A DNA stretch of 64,000 nucleotides from Litoreibacter halocynthiae (GCF_004365635.1 NZ_SOBH01000003.1:1-64000); one strand, 5' to 3'. Positions 28,317-37,263 are shown, numbered from the stretch's first letter. Program-made: numbers and translations. Notes: generated by a model from the sequence alone, not told the origin.

Positions 28317-30548
28317 ATGACGATACTTCTTGGACTGGCAATGGGGCAAGCGCGCGTGCAGGACAGCACACCGTTTGTTGCGCAGACGCAGATTACACTT
28401 AATCCGTTTTCGCGCGACCGGACATTGTTTGATAGCGGCGCAGCCTTTGGACGCGACAGCGCCGAGATTCCCCTGAGTGGTACCGGGACTTCTGGCGAAA
28501 CCGTGCAATTGAGGTTCGTGTGTGAGGACGGGACCAGCAGCAACTGGGTGGACACAGTGGTGATCCCCGCAACTGGCGACTGGGAGATCACGGCCCCGCA
28601 CTCGCGGCGGGCAAACTGGATCAGGCCGGAAGTGCGCATCAAGTCCGAACCTGCCACTCGCGCCGTTGGGGCGAACCGTTTTGGGGTCGGGCATGTGATG
28701 GCCCTTTGGGGGCAATCGGAGGTCGTCCGCATCCGCTCGCTGGCACATGATCAGATTGCAGCGGAACAGCTACTGGCGGATGACATGGTTCAGGCCATCT
28801 GGATGGACGGTGTTCCGGTGCTGAAGCATCTTACCGATGCAGACCCGCACACAGCGGCGCTGGCGGCGATGGCGAATGTGTTTCTGGAAGAACGCCCTAA
28901 CGACAAGGTGGCCATCGTGTTTCACGCGGTCGCTGGTACCGGCTTTCGCGAATTGGTTGATGAAAACAACGCAGGACGCAGTTGGCAGGACGACGCGGCG
29001 GTGCATGCTTTCGCGACGGCGGACGGCCAGCATGTCGGGCTGCCTGCGGTGTCGTGGTTCGCTTCTCCCGGTGCGCTGGCGGGATACTATGACGACGCGC
29101 TGTTCCCGTTGTTCACGGGCAAGAAGCTGGATGGCAGCGCGGTCACCTTTCCTGCGCAAATCACTTATGGTGCAAGTGGCAGCTACACTGCCGACCATTG
29201 GTTTGGGGAGCTTTATGATCCAGCGTACACGCGCTGGGTTCCGTTCGGCCCGCACCGGTTTGACATAAGCGAAGACCTGCAAAGCGCGACTGTTACAGCA
29301 TTGGGGGCAATGCAAGACAACCTGAGCAACAAGCAGGCCGCGCGTTTGGCGTGGCGTGACATGGTTGGCAATGCCAACGCCGGAACATGGTTTTTGCCGT
29401 TGGGGCCGGAGCCGCTGGCTTACCGAAACGGAGAGCCCGATGGCATGGGAAGCTGGGTGGATCAAAGTCACCCCACCGGTGATCACGACGATGGCGCAGC
29501 GCTGTTTGCAAGGTTGACGGCGCACGCGATTTTGCAGTCCAGCGGGCTTACCGGATGGAGCGTGCCGGAATTCGATATGTGCATTTGGGAGCCGTCGGGT
29601 GCTTATGTCGAGGTGTGGTCCAGCGCAGGGCCGGTAACGACCCTGCGGGCTGTGCGCAACGAGGTGGCGCTTGGTGCAGGTTTGGCGCATTGGACGGACG
29701 TTTTTGGCTGGCAGATCAACGGGTCACCCGCCTCGCGGGCGGAGTTGGTGCAGGGCCGCGTTCGCATTTATCCTGAAACGGGGTCCTTCAGCGCGACGGA
29801 TGTGATCAGTTTTGGTGAAGGCGGTGCTACGGGTGCGGTGAAGTTTCCGGAAGACCTCTATGCCGAAACCTATAAGAACTTGCCCATCGTGGACGTTGGT
29901 GCTGCGCGGGTCGACGGCATAAGTGTGCGTCCTTTGCCCTCGACTGCGATTTTGGCCAACACCTTGGTTGCGACTACACCCAGCTTCGTGACAGGCCCGA
30001 GCGGCCCGCACTTCAGGGACACGGTCGCGCTGGGGGCAGGTGTTGGTGAGATTCAATTTGCCTTGGACCTGGCGATGTCTGTGCCGACATCGGGGTCTCG
30101 TACCTTAATGACCACGACGGGCAACTATCTAAAGCTTGAGGTGCTGCCGAGCGGAAGCCTGCGGGTTCGCGTGCGTGATGCTGACGGGGTGGTGAAGGTG
30201 AATAACATTCAAACGGCGTCGGGAGTTATTGGCGATCTTGTCAGGTCCAAGATTGTGCTGTCAGTAGATATGAGCAACGGTTTTGCACGCATTTGGGTGG
30301 ACGGAGTTCAGGTGATGGATGAGGGGTTCATCCCCGGCTCCGGTGTCGTGCCGGATAACCGCATTCTATTGCTTCTTGCGACTGCGAACGGATCCTATCA
30401 GGTTGAAGGAACGATCTATCGGCTGGATGTCTGGAAAAGCGCAAGCAGTGATGGCAGCGATCCGGCTGGCGCGGTTTACAAGACTTTGGCCGGTTCGGCT
30501 GCAGCCGTGAACGCGGATGCGTGGAAGTTGGGGGCCGATGCGATTTAG
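28317..30548 (+). CDS. SGNH-esterase plus LamG-like protein, possible GTA head spike
   Basis: The 743-residue protein has an N-terminal beta-rich region (about 15-115) and an SGNH-hydrolase-like core of the carbohydrate esterase type. Ser134 is in LWGQSE (block I), and Asp382 and His385 are in WVDQSHPTG (block V, DxxH). A C-terminal LamG/concanavalin-like domain (about 590-715) follows. There is no signal peptide, so a surface role would need another exit, such as a virion. ATG 28317 has GGGAAAGG upstream. It sits in the EPS locus with a spike-base gene at 35289. Alternative: a cytoplasmic or unusually exported EPS deacetylase. Confidence 0.65.
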   Translation: MTILLGLAMGQARVQDSTPFVAQTQITLNPFSRDRTLFDSGAAFGRDSAEIPLSGTGTSGETVQLRFVCEDGTSSNWVDTVVIPATGDWEITAPHSRRANWIRPEVRIKSEPATRAVGANRFGVGHVMALWGQSEVVRIRSLAHDQIAAEQLLADDMVQAIWMDGVPVLKHLTDADPHTAALAAMANVFLEERPNDKVAIVFHAVAGTGFRELVDENNAGRSWQDDAAVHAFATADGQHVGLPAVSWFASPGALAGYYDDALFPLFTGKKLDGSAVTFPAQITYGASGSYTADHWFGELYDPAYTRWVPFGPHRFDISEDLQSATVTALGAMQDNLSNKQAARLAWRDMVGNANAGTWFLPLGPEPLAYRNGEPDGMGSWVDQSHPTGDHDDGAALFARLTAHAILQSSGLTGWSVPEFDMCIWEPSGAYVEVWSSAGPVTTLRAVRNEVALGAGLAHWTDVFGWQINGSPASRAELVQGRVRIYPETGSFSATDVISFGEGGATGAVKFPEDLYAETYKNLPIVDVGAARVDGISVRPLPSTAILANTLVATTPSFVTGPSGPHFRDTVALGAGVGEIQFALDLAMSVPTSGSRTLMTTTGNYLKLEVLPSGSLRVRVRDADGVVKVNNIQTASGVIGDLVRSKIVLSVDMSNGFARIWVDGVQVMDEGFIPGSGVVPDNRILLLLATANGSYQVEGTIYRLDVWKSASSDGSDPAGAVYKTLAGSAAAVNADAWKLGADAI

Positions 30549-31438
30549 GGATAGGTGGACAGGTCCAATTGTTCACCGGTGACCTGGTTCAACCGTTGGT
30601 TGCTGTCGGTGAACATCCCATTGAAATGCGCCTTCACATAGGCATCGACGAGGCGGGCGGTCAGGAGCGGATGCGCCAACTCTGCCCCAGCCGCAAGGGC
30701 GCGATACATCCAGCCCGGTTCCCGAGACAAGGCAATCGCGGGGGACGGGTTGAGCGTGGATTTTCGCGCATGGTTGATCCTTCGCAGCAACGGCGCGACG
30801 GCTTGCGGCAGTGACGCGGACACGCGTTCACCCTCGGTTTTATCAAGCGCCGGGATAGAATGACCCAGCACTGCGGAAAGCTGTGACAATGCTTGGTCGG
30901 GAGCCGCTGCCAGATGTTCGTAAGTCATGACGTGAACCGTGTTGAACAGGCTCTGATACAGCGAGATCAGCCGGTCATAGCAAAAATGTGATGGTTCGAA
31001 CCCCGGATACCCGTACCCACCGGACCCCGCGAAAAACGCCTGATGGCTCAGGGTTCCGCCGCGCTGCAAATACTGCATGTAGACCGAAGGCAACATCGTC
31101 TCCTGTGACCTGACAGTGATCAGAATACGCGCATCCGGAGCAATATCGCGAAGCCTATGCGCGATTGCAGCACTTTGTTGGCCGCCGTAGAATGGGTGAC
31201 CAGACAGGGTCTCGGACGACACAATGGCACAGGTGTTCGAGGGCTTAACTTGCTGTTGAATTTTTAGCGCGTCTTGTGCCGGTTTAGGGTCGAAATACAG
31301 GTCATGGGGTTTGATGATCAGACGGTCTACCTCACCGTGATCAAGTAGGGTAACGAAGCCCATCTGCGGGGTAAACACGCGCTTCTGCAGCCAAGTTGTG
31401 GCAGTCTTGTGATACCCGATATGAATTGCCATGCTCAT
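30545..31438 (-). CDS. Sulfotransferase-like protein
   Basis: The 297-residue protein starts MSMAIHIGYHKTATTWLQ, the 5'-phosphosulfate loop of PAPS-dependent sulfotransferases. SSETLSGHPFYGG and ILITVRSQETMLPSVYMQYL supply the 3'-phosphate-binding Arg and Ser region. It would sulfate the polysaccharide, a modification common in marine bacteria. The ATG is 1 base after the stop of the flippase gene, so both are cotranscribed. The 3' end overlaps the SGNH/LamG gene by 4 bases. Confidence 0.83.
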   Translation of the reverse strand: MSMAIHIGYHKTATTWLQKRVFTPQMGFVTLLDHGEVDRLIIKPHDLYFDPKPAQDALKIQQQVKPSNTCAIVSSETLSGHPFYGGQQSAAIAHRLRDIAPDARILITVRSQETMLPSVYMQYLQRGGTLSHQAFFAGSGGYGYPGFEPSHFCYDRLISLYQSLFNTVHVMTYEHLAAAPDQALSQLSAVLGHSIPALDKTEGERVSASLPQAVAPLLRRINHARKSTLNPSPAIALSREPGWMYRALAAGAELAHPLLTARLVDAYVKAHFNGMFTDSNQRLNQVTGEQLDLSTYP

Positions 31439-31439
31439 G

Positions 31440-32741
31440 CTATGCCGCGGCTTTTAGGGGTGATGGACCAACTGCAAAGAGAGCCCATCCTAAGATACAA
31501 GTGAGGGCCGCCAGACTTAGCTGACCTGACAGGACCAGCCCTGCGATGACTGACGCGACCAAAATGTCCCGTGTTGGAAAGGGCGTGGTGCGGGCAAGCA
31601 GAATGCCTATGCCCACACCTGTTATTTCAGACAGGATTGCGATGCGGATCAGCGTTTCAATGCCCCCGCCCCAGCCGAAAGACAGCCAGATAATTGGCAA
31701 CGCCAGTAGTCTGGGAAGGTTTGCGATTGCCGGCAAATGGGTCCTACCAGAAGCCAATGCCGCTATAGCCAGCGCTGATTTGGGCAGGCGAAGGGCAGCC
31801 AAGCAGGCGAGCAACGGAATGACCGATGTCAGCTCAGCGAAGCCAGAACCAAGCAGAGGTATGAGCAAGGGTGCCAGACTTGCTACGGCGACCAAATATG
31901 ACCCCCCCAGAAGTGCCGACAGACCCAACACCGGAATTTGATCTTGGCGGAGCTTGGGCAAGTAATACGCTTGGAAACTGCGCGCGAGGATCAGGGCTGG
32001 CGTTAAGGTGAGGGCGAAGCCCATGGCCAGCAATCCCATTTCTGCCAAACCCAATCCTGCCCCTGCAACGAGCTTTTCTCCATGCAGGACCGCGAATAGC
32101 AAAATGCCGTTGCCCATCAAAGGCAGGCCGTATCGTAAGACCTGTCTGACTTGGCTTGACTGAAGGCTCAACCGGTACCGTCGGCGAGACATTAGGTGGG
32201 AGACCGCGACGCTGGCGAAGGCCTGCACCAAGAGGAGGGATAGCATGATGCGTGGCCCCGACTGCCAAGCGGAAACAGGCCAGATGGCTGCGACGGAAAG
32301 CAGCGCTGGTATTGCTAGAACCGAACTTTGTGGCAGGTGTTTCCGGTGGCGTTGCGCGCGGAATGGGTCAAGATGCGTGAAGCCAAGAACCAATGGCACA
32401 ATTGCCGCCCATCGTAGCAGAGAGGTTGCCTCTGGCGCACCCAACAGATTGGCAAGTGGCGCTGCGCAGAAAAGCACCATGACTGCACCCAGCAGGCCAC
32501 GCGCGATCTGAACGGAATGAAGTACGCCCTGAAATTTGCGGCCCGCGCCGTGTTTGTGGCTCACGATCAACTGCGGCAAGCCCAGCGTGGTCCCCATTTC
32601 CGCCGCTGCCGCGAGGAGAACCAACGCTACCGCAAGGCCGTAGTCCTGTGGCCCCAGAAGCCGGGCGATCACAAGGTTACGGGCCAAAGTCGACAGCGAT
32701 GCGAGGCCATGGCCTGAGAGCAAGGTTATGATGCGGATCAA
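31440..32741 (-). CDS. Wzx-like polysaccharide flippase
   Basis: The 433-residue protein has about twelve to fourteen membrane segments and the MOP/polysaccharide-synthase pattern (LSTLARNLVIARLLGPQDYGLAVALVLL near the start). It would flip lipid-linked repeat units across the inner membrane. It is translationally coupled to the sulfotransferase gene downstream and diverges from the FrhB-like gene. Confidence 0.88.
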   Translation of the reverse strand: MIRIITLLSGHGLASLSTLARNLVIARLLGPQDYGLAVALVLLAAAAEMGTTLGLPQLIVSHKHGAGRKFQGVLHSVQIARGLLGAVMVLFCAAPLANLLGAPEATSLLRWAAIVPLVLGFTHLDPFRAQRHRKHLPQSSVLAIPALLSVAAIWPVSAWQSGPRIMLSLLLVQAFASVAVSHLMSRRRYRLSLQSSQVRQVLRYGLPLMGNGILLFAVLHGEKLVAGAGLGLAEMGLLAMGFALTLTPALILARSFQAYYLPKLRQDQIPVLGLSALLGGSYLVAVASLAPLLIPLLGSGFAELTSVIPLLACLAALRLPKSALAIAALASGRTHLPAIANLPRLLALPIIWLSFGWGGGIETLIRIAILSEITGVGIGILLARTTPFPTRDILVASVIAGLVLSGQLSLAALTCILGWALFAVGPSPLKAAA

Positions 32742-32834
32742 GTGAGCGCTCCGGTCTGGGTTTACGGCCCATTAACCACTCTGTTGTTTAACGGCAGGTA
32801 AATGCGTTTCTGAAATCATGAAAGCTGGCCCGAC
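32742..32834. promoter_or_regulatory. Divergent spacer with TTAACCAC and TTTAACGG
   Basis: The spacer between the flippase and FrhB-like genes contains TTAACCAC (32772-32779) and TTTAACGG (32787-32794) in opposite sense, echoing the repeats at 27411-27456. They may be shared operators of the EPS locus. Confidence 0.35.
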
Positions 32835-34061
32835 TTGCCCCACGATATTTCAAAAATTCTGAATGGCGACCTGTGCGCCGGATGCGGCGGTTGTGCGGCG
32901 GTTGCGCCAATGGCGGTCCACATGGGCGCGACTGCGGAGGGTTTTTTGCGTCCCCGATTTTCCCGCGAACTGACCTCAGATGAGCGCGCCAAACTGGCGC
33001 GTGTCTGTCCGAGTGTCACACAAGACAGCCCACCAGACGGGCGCAAGCTGGATCCGATTTGGGGGCCGTATATCTCTGCAGAAACCGGATATGCGGGAAA
33101 TAAGAAACTGCGCCACAATGCGGCCTCTGGCGGTGCGCTTTCCGGCTTCTTGATTTCATTGATAAAGTCGCGGCAGGTCGATGGGATAATCCATGTGGCC
33201 GCCGACCCTGCGAACCCGATGGCAAATGTCACCACGGTATCGACAACTATTTCCGACATAATCGGTGCTGCAGGGTCGCGCTATGCGCCGTCCAGCCCGT
33301 TGGATATCCTGAACACCCTACGTGGTGGCGCACGCCGGTTCGCGTTTGTTGGCAAACCTTGTGACGTGTCGGCGCTGCATGCGTTTCGTCAGCAGGACCC
33401 GGAGATTGCGCGGCTGGTGCCGGTTCTGGTGTCCTTCTTTTGTGCGGGCGTTCCGTCCCTGCTGGGTGGGCAGGATATTCTGGATCGAATGAGCGTAGAC
33501 GCCTTGGATGTCGCGCGATTCCAACATCGTGCCGAAGGATGGCCCGGCAAGGCTAAGGCTACACTGAGGGATCGAACCCAGCGCACCATCAGTTACGAGG
33601 AAAGCTGGGGCACGCTTTTGTCGAAGCGGGTGCAGCATCGCTGCAAGATATGTGCCGATGGAAGTGGTGTGTTTGCGGATGTGGTGTTTGCGGATGCTTG
33701 GGAAGCCGACGCCAAGGGATACCCGAGTTTCGAAGATCGCCCGGGCCAAAGTCTGGTGCTCTGCCGGACAGAGCGTGGGCGGTCGTTGGTTGATGAGGCC
33801 TATGCGTCCGGTCACCTGAAGCTCACTCCTTTTGATCTGAACACCCTTGCTGCTGTTCAGCCCGGGCAAACCCGACGTCGACGGGTGTTATTGGCTCGTT
33901 TGGCGGCGCTTTGGGTTCTGGGCCGCCCGATCCCGCGCTACCGTGGTATGGGCCTTTGCGCCATGGCGCGCCGTGCCTCACTGTCAGATACCGTTCGCAA
34001 CTTTGGCGGGACGATGCGCCGCGTCTACAGGCGCTCGATGAAGGAAGAGGGCTCATGCTGA
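32835..34061 (+). CDS. FrhB-like iron-sulfur flavoprotein
   Basis: The 408-residue protein belongs to the coenzyme F420 hydrogenase beta-subunit-like family. It has ferredoxin-like cysteines near the start (LCAGCGGCAAVAP), RHNAASGGALSGFL, VGKPCDVSAL and HRCKICADGSGVFADVVFADAW. The start is TTG, since no ATG keeps the cysteines. In EPS loci such proteins often sit next to pyruvyl transferases, as here with a 7-base overlap; the reaction is not known, and F420 use is not implied. Confidence 0.82.
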   Translation: MPHDISKILNGDLCAGCGGCAAVAPMAVHMGATAEGFLRPRFSRELTSDERAKLARVCPSVTQDSPPDGRKLDPIWGPYISAETGYAGNKKLRHNAASGGALSGFLISLIKSRQVDGIIHVAADPANPMANVTTVSTTISDIIGAAGSRYAPSSPLDILNTLRGGARRFAFVGKPCDVSALHAFRQQDPEIARLVPVLVSFFCAGVPSLLGGQDILDRMSVDALDVARFQHRAEGWPGKAKATLRDRTQRTISYEESWGTLLSKRVQHRCKICADGSGVFADVVFADAWEADAKGYPSFEDRPGQSLVLCRTERGRSLVDEAYASGHLKLTPFDLNTLAAVQPGQTRRRRVLLARLAALWVLGRPIPRYRGMGLCAMARRASLSDTVRNFGGTMRRVYRRSMKEEGSC

Positions 34062-35284
34062 CCGTCGGGTTGCTGTTCTTTTCATCGAATTCCGACAACC
34101 TCGGAGTGGGTGCGCTGACCGTTGGCCAAATCGACATCCTACGAGGCATTTCACGCGCTACTGGCATCGATATTGCGGTGACCGTGTTTGACTGGGTTGG
34201 TTCGCGGCCCGCTTATGTCGAAGGGCCTGACATTACGATCCGGCATCTGAGTGGCGAGGTCATGAAAGACCCCCGAAAGGTGATGGCGATGTTTCGGGAA
34301 TGTGACCTTATTCTGGATATCGGCGCGGGGGATAGTTTTGCGGATATCTACGGGCCAAAGCGCCTTAACCGGATGATTTATTTGAAGTACCTTGCGCATT
34401 TGTCGCGCTGTCCGGTGGTACTGGCGCCGCAGACCTTCGGCCCGTTCACCTCTTGGTTGACCCGCCCCTTCGCGCGCGACCTGATCCGGCGCGCGGTGCT
34501 TGTGGCGACACGGGACGATCACTCCACGGCTGCATTGCGCGCGCTGGGTGTGACGCGACCCGTAGTTACCGCAAGTGATGTGGCTTTGCGCCTTCCACCT
34601 GAGGGTCCGGCACCCGTTTGGGGGCGAGCTACCATTGGGCTGAATGTTTCGGGATTGTTGATGGCCGGGGGGTATACCGGTCGCAACCAGTTCCAGCTGA
34701 TGGCGGATTACCCGACTGCGATGCGCGATTTGATATGTCAGCTATTGAGGTTACCGGAGCGGCCCGAGGTGGTTTTGGTGTCTCATGTCATAAGCCCGCA
34801 AACTCCGTCGGAAGACGACTACACGGCTGCGCTGTCGTTGCAAAAAGAGTTTCCCGATGTGACTGTTGCGCCCGCCTTCAAAACACCCGGAGCGGCCAAG
34901 GCCTATATCGCCAGTTTGGACTTCTTTGCGGGCGCAAGGATGCACGCGTGCATTGCTGCGTTTTCGTCAGAGGTGCCAGTTGCGCCACTGGCCTATAGCG
35001 GAAAATTTGAGGGGCTGTTCGGCTCGCTTGGATACGAGGCGACGGTGGATTGTCGCGCTCTGGGTCAAGACGCTTTGGTCCAGTCGGTGCTGAACGGGTT
35101 TCAAAACCGTGAAGCCTTGGCGCGACAAGCCAGAATAGCACGCGCTGTGGGCCAAGACCGACTGCGCGACTATACAGAGGCCTTAGCGCGTGTGATTAGC
35201 GAAGTCGCGTTGCGCAAACGATCCGGCGACCAGATGCGAAGGGCATCCGGTCACCAGTGGCGCGCGATGGACGAGCGGCTCTAG
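34055..35284 (+). CDS. Polysaccharide pyruvyl transferase family protein
   Basis: The 409-residue protein has SSNSDNLGVGALTVGQ near the start, LDIGAGDSFADIYG, LAPQTFGPF, a domain break at about 210 (GLNVSGLLMAGGYTG) and the C-terminal FFAGARMHACIAAFSSEVP. This is the GT-B-like WcaK/CsaB pattern. It would add a pyruvyl ketal from phosphoenolpyruvate to an EPS sugar. The ATG overlaps the FrhB-like stop, and GGAAGAGG precedes it. The C-terminus is Arg-rich. Confidence 0.87.
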   Translation: MLTVGLLFFSSNSDNLGVGALTVGQIDILRGISRATGIDIAVTVFDWVGSRPAYVEGPDITIRHLSGEVMKDPRKVMAMFRECDLILDIGAGDSFADIYGPKRLNRMIYLKYLAHLSRCPVVLAPQTFGPFTSWLTRPFARDLIRRAVLVATRDDHSTAALRALGVTRPVVTASDVALRLPPEGPAPVWGRATIGLNVSGLLMAGGYTGRNQFQLMADYPTAMRDLICQLLRLPERPEVVLVSHVISPQTPSEDDYTAALSLQKEFPDVTVAPAFKTPGAAKAYIASLDFFAGARMHACIAAFSSEVPVAPLAYSGKFEGLFGSLGYEATVDCRALGQDALVQSVLNGFQNREALARQARIARAVGQDRLRDYTEALARVISEVALRKRSGDQMRRASGHQWRAMDERL

Positions 35285-35288
35285 CCTG

Positions 35289-35549
35289 CTACCAAAGAGA
35301 CAGAATGGCGGTTGCCGTGGTGCCTGTCGCCAGCACCTTGGACGCACGAATTGGCAGCGTACTTCCGGCGGGCACGCCTTCAAAGGTTACCACGTCGCCA
35401 TCCACCATCTCCACGCTCAGAGCGCCAGATTGCCCGACATAGAGCGCGCGACTGACATGCGGCAGATCACCCGTGTCGCTCGGCACGACGGTGCTGGCGG
35501 AGCGGGCGGGTGAAATCGGGGTCGTTGGAAATGCGGAAAAGCTGTCCAT
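35289..35549 (-). CDS. Spike base protein, Rcc01079 (GhsA) type
   Basis: The 86-residue protein has DLPHVSRALYVGQSGALSV, VDGDVVTFEGVPAGSTLPIR and KVLATGTTATAILSLW. I recognise this pattern from the small base subunit of the Rhodobacter capsulatus gene-transfer-agent head spike and from related phage proteins. The ATG at 35549 is preferred; a longer frame reaches 35633 but has no ribosome site. It ends 4 bases from the pyruvyl transferase and is not part of a recognisable capsid operon in this window. Confidence 0.72.
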   Translation of the reverse strand: MDSFSAFPTTPISPARSASTVVPSDTGDLPHVSRALYVGQSGALSVEMVDGDVVTFEGVPAGSTLPIRASKVLATGTTATAILSLW

Positions 35550-35637
35550 GATAGATGTCCTGACATGAGATGAAGTCGGGACGTGTTGTGGCAGCACAGA
35601 GTTAAGAAGCGGTGATTGCACCGACCGCAGCAACGCT

Positions 35638-36108
35638 TCAGACGCGGTGGTAGGGAGAGCCAGACAGGATGGACGCCGCGCGATACAATTGCTCGCTCAG
35701 CATCACGCGGGCAAGCATATGGGGCCAGACCATCTTGCCAAATGACAGGGATGTGTCGGCCTGCGCGCGCAAGTCCTTGGTCAGACCATCCGCACCGCCA
35801 ATGACGAAGGCCAGATCGCTGACCCCCTGATCGCGCCAGCCCCCCAACATGTTGGCAAAGTCGGGCGAGCTCATCACTTTGCCGCGTTCATCCATCGCGC
35901 AGATCGTGGCCCCTTTCGGGATCGCACGTTCCAGCAAGACAGCTTCCGCGGCCTGGCCACCGCCCTTTTTGTCCTCCAGCTCGATGATCTGCGCAGGCCC
36001 CAAGCCGAGGTTGCGGCCCGTGCGGTCAAATCGCTGGAGATAGTCGTTGATAAGGTCAAGTTCCGGATCCGCCCGCAGGCGTCCTATCGCGCAGATCGTG
36101 ACCCTCAT
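35638..36108 (-). CDS. rlmH: 23S rRNA pseudouridine-1915 methyltransferase
   Basis: This 156-residue SPOUT methyltransferase modifies the ribosome at 23S position 1915. It starts MRVTICAIGRL, has ATICAMDERGKVMSS and FVIGGADGL, and ends SEQLYRAASILSGSPYHR, the family signature. The start lies 11 bases after rsfS, the usual neighbour. Confidence 0.96.
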   Translation of the reverse strand: MRVTICAIGRLRADPELDLINDYLQRFDRTGRNLGLGPAQIIELEDKKGGGQAAEAVLLERAIPKGATICAMDERGKVMSSPDFANMLGGWRDQGVSDLAFVIGGADGLTKDLRAQADTSLSFGKMVWPHMLARVMLSEQLYRAASILSGSPYHRV

Positions 36109-36119
36109 GCGTTCGCTCG

Positions 36120-36533
36120 TTACTCGGCGTCTGCAGCGCTGGAAGGCAGCCACATCTTCTCAAGTTGGTAGAATTCACGAACTTCCGGGCGGAAGATATG
36201 AACAACCACATCGCCGGTATCGATGAGAACCCAGTCGCCTTGCGCTTTGCCCTCCATCTTCGAGAAGCGGCCAAATTCCAACTTGATAGTATCCGTCAAC
36301 TTTTCAGCCAGCGCGGTGACCTGACGGGTCGACCGGCCGGAACAGATGACCATATAGTCGGCAATCTCCGAACGCCCGCGGAGATCAATCTCCACCAGCT
36401 CTTCGGCTTTTTCCGCTTCCAGAAATTCTACGATCCGTGCGAGCAGCTCTTCGCTGGTGCCCGGGTCTTTTTCGGGGGCCGCTTTGGCCTTCGAAGTGGC
36501 GGCATTCGCGGCCACGTTTGCATGTTGAGACAG
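36120..36533 (-). CDS. rsfS: Ribosome silencing factor, probable CTG start
   Basis: The protein of about 137 residues binds L14 of the 50S subunit and blocks subunit joining in starvation. The domain shows VEIDLRGRSEIADYMVICSG and GDVVVHIFRPEVREFYQLE. A GTG at 36515 is the nearest ordinary start but has no ribosome site at a workable distance. A CTG at 36531-36533, in frame and just after an in-frame TGA, lies exactly 7 bases after AGGAGGT (36541-36547), so it is preferred here. It is followed by rlmH. Confidence 0.9.
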   Translation of the reverse strand: MSQHANVAANAATSKAKAAPEKDPGTSEELLARIVEFLEAEKAEELVEIDLRGRSEIADYMVICSGRSTRQVTALAEKLTDTIKLEFGRFSKMEGKAQGDWVLIDTGDVVVHIFRPEVREFYQLEKMWLPSSAADAE

Positions 36534-36715
36534 AGCTCAAACCTCCTGTGCAAGGCGCCTAAGGACAGGCGCTTTATGGGTATAATATAGCAGTATGACG
36601 ATTAAATCTCAATCCGCGCGCTTACAGGTGCGAAACAATTTGTTCAAGCCATAGCGCGGGGCTGGTCCGCAATACTGTCCGTATTTTTGGGCCGAGTGCT
36701 GCAAATACACCTGAA

Positions 36716-37258
36716 TCAGATTTGAACAAGGCTGCCGAAAATGCGGTCTGCGTGGTCTTTCAGGTAGATTCGCAACCAGGCTGTGAACCGGTCCGGATTC
36801 TGTTCGACCTCTTTCATCAGGTCGAAAACGCTGATCCAGCGGACTTCCATAACCTCGTCGGGATTGAGAGATATTTTCAGGGTCTGAGGCGCCTCGACCA
36901 TGAATACATCGACGACTTCATGTTCAGTCAGGCCGTTTCCAACATCAGCGCGATATTCCAGATGATCGCGGAAATCCGGCTCTAAACCGACAATACCTAG
37001 CTCCTCGTTCAACCGTCGCACCGCGCAATCCAGAGGTATTTCGTCCCATTGAGGATGTGTGCAGCAGGTATTCGCCCACAGGCCCGGCGTGTGGTATTTC
37101 GTGAGCGCCCGCCGCTGGATCAGCACCTTGTCGCGATCCATCACAAAGATCGACACTGCTTTATGGCGTAGCCCTTCTTGATGAACCTGCATCTTCTCGA
37201 CCGGCATCAGCGTGCCATCTACCCAAGCAGGGATCATGTTTTGATTTTCGCCGCTCAT
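36716..37258 (-). CDS. idi: Isopentenyl-diphosphate isomerase, type I
   Basis: The 180-residue Nudix-fold enzyme converts isopentenyl to dimethylallyl diphosphate for isoprenoid synthesis. The active-site Cys lies in WANTCCTHPQW (Cys65/66) and the Glu in TEHEVVDVF (Glu114). ATG 37258 lies 5 bases after the stop of the SDR gene; a longer frame reads inside that gene. It supplies precursors for quinones, carotenoids and undecaprenol. Confidence 0.95.
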   Translation of the reverse strand: MSGENQNMIPAWVDGTLMPVEKMQVHQEGLRHKAVSIFVMDRDKVLIQRRALTKYHTPGLWANTCCTHPQWDEIPLDCAVRRLNEELGIVGLEPDFRDHLEYRADVGNGLTEHEVVDVFMVEAPQTLKISLNPDEVMEVRWISVFDLMKEVEQNPDRFTAWLRIYLKDHADRIFGSLVQI

Positions 37259-37263
37259 TGATG

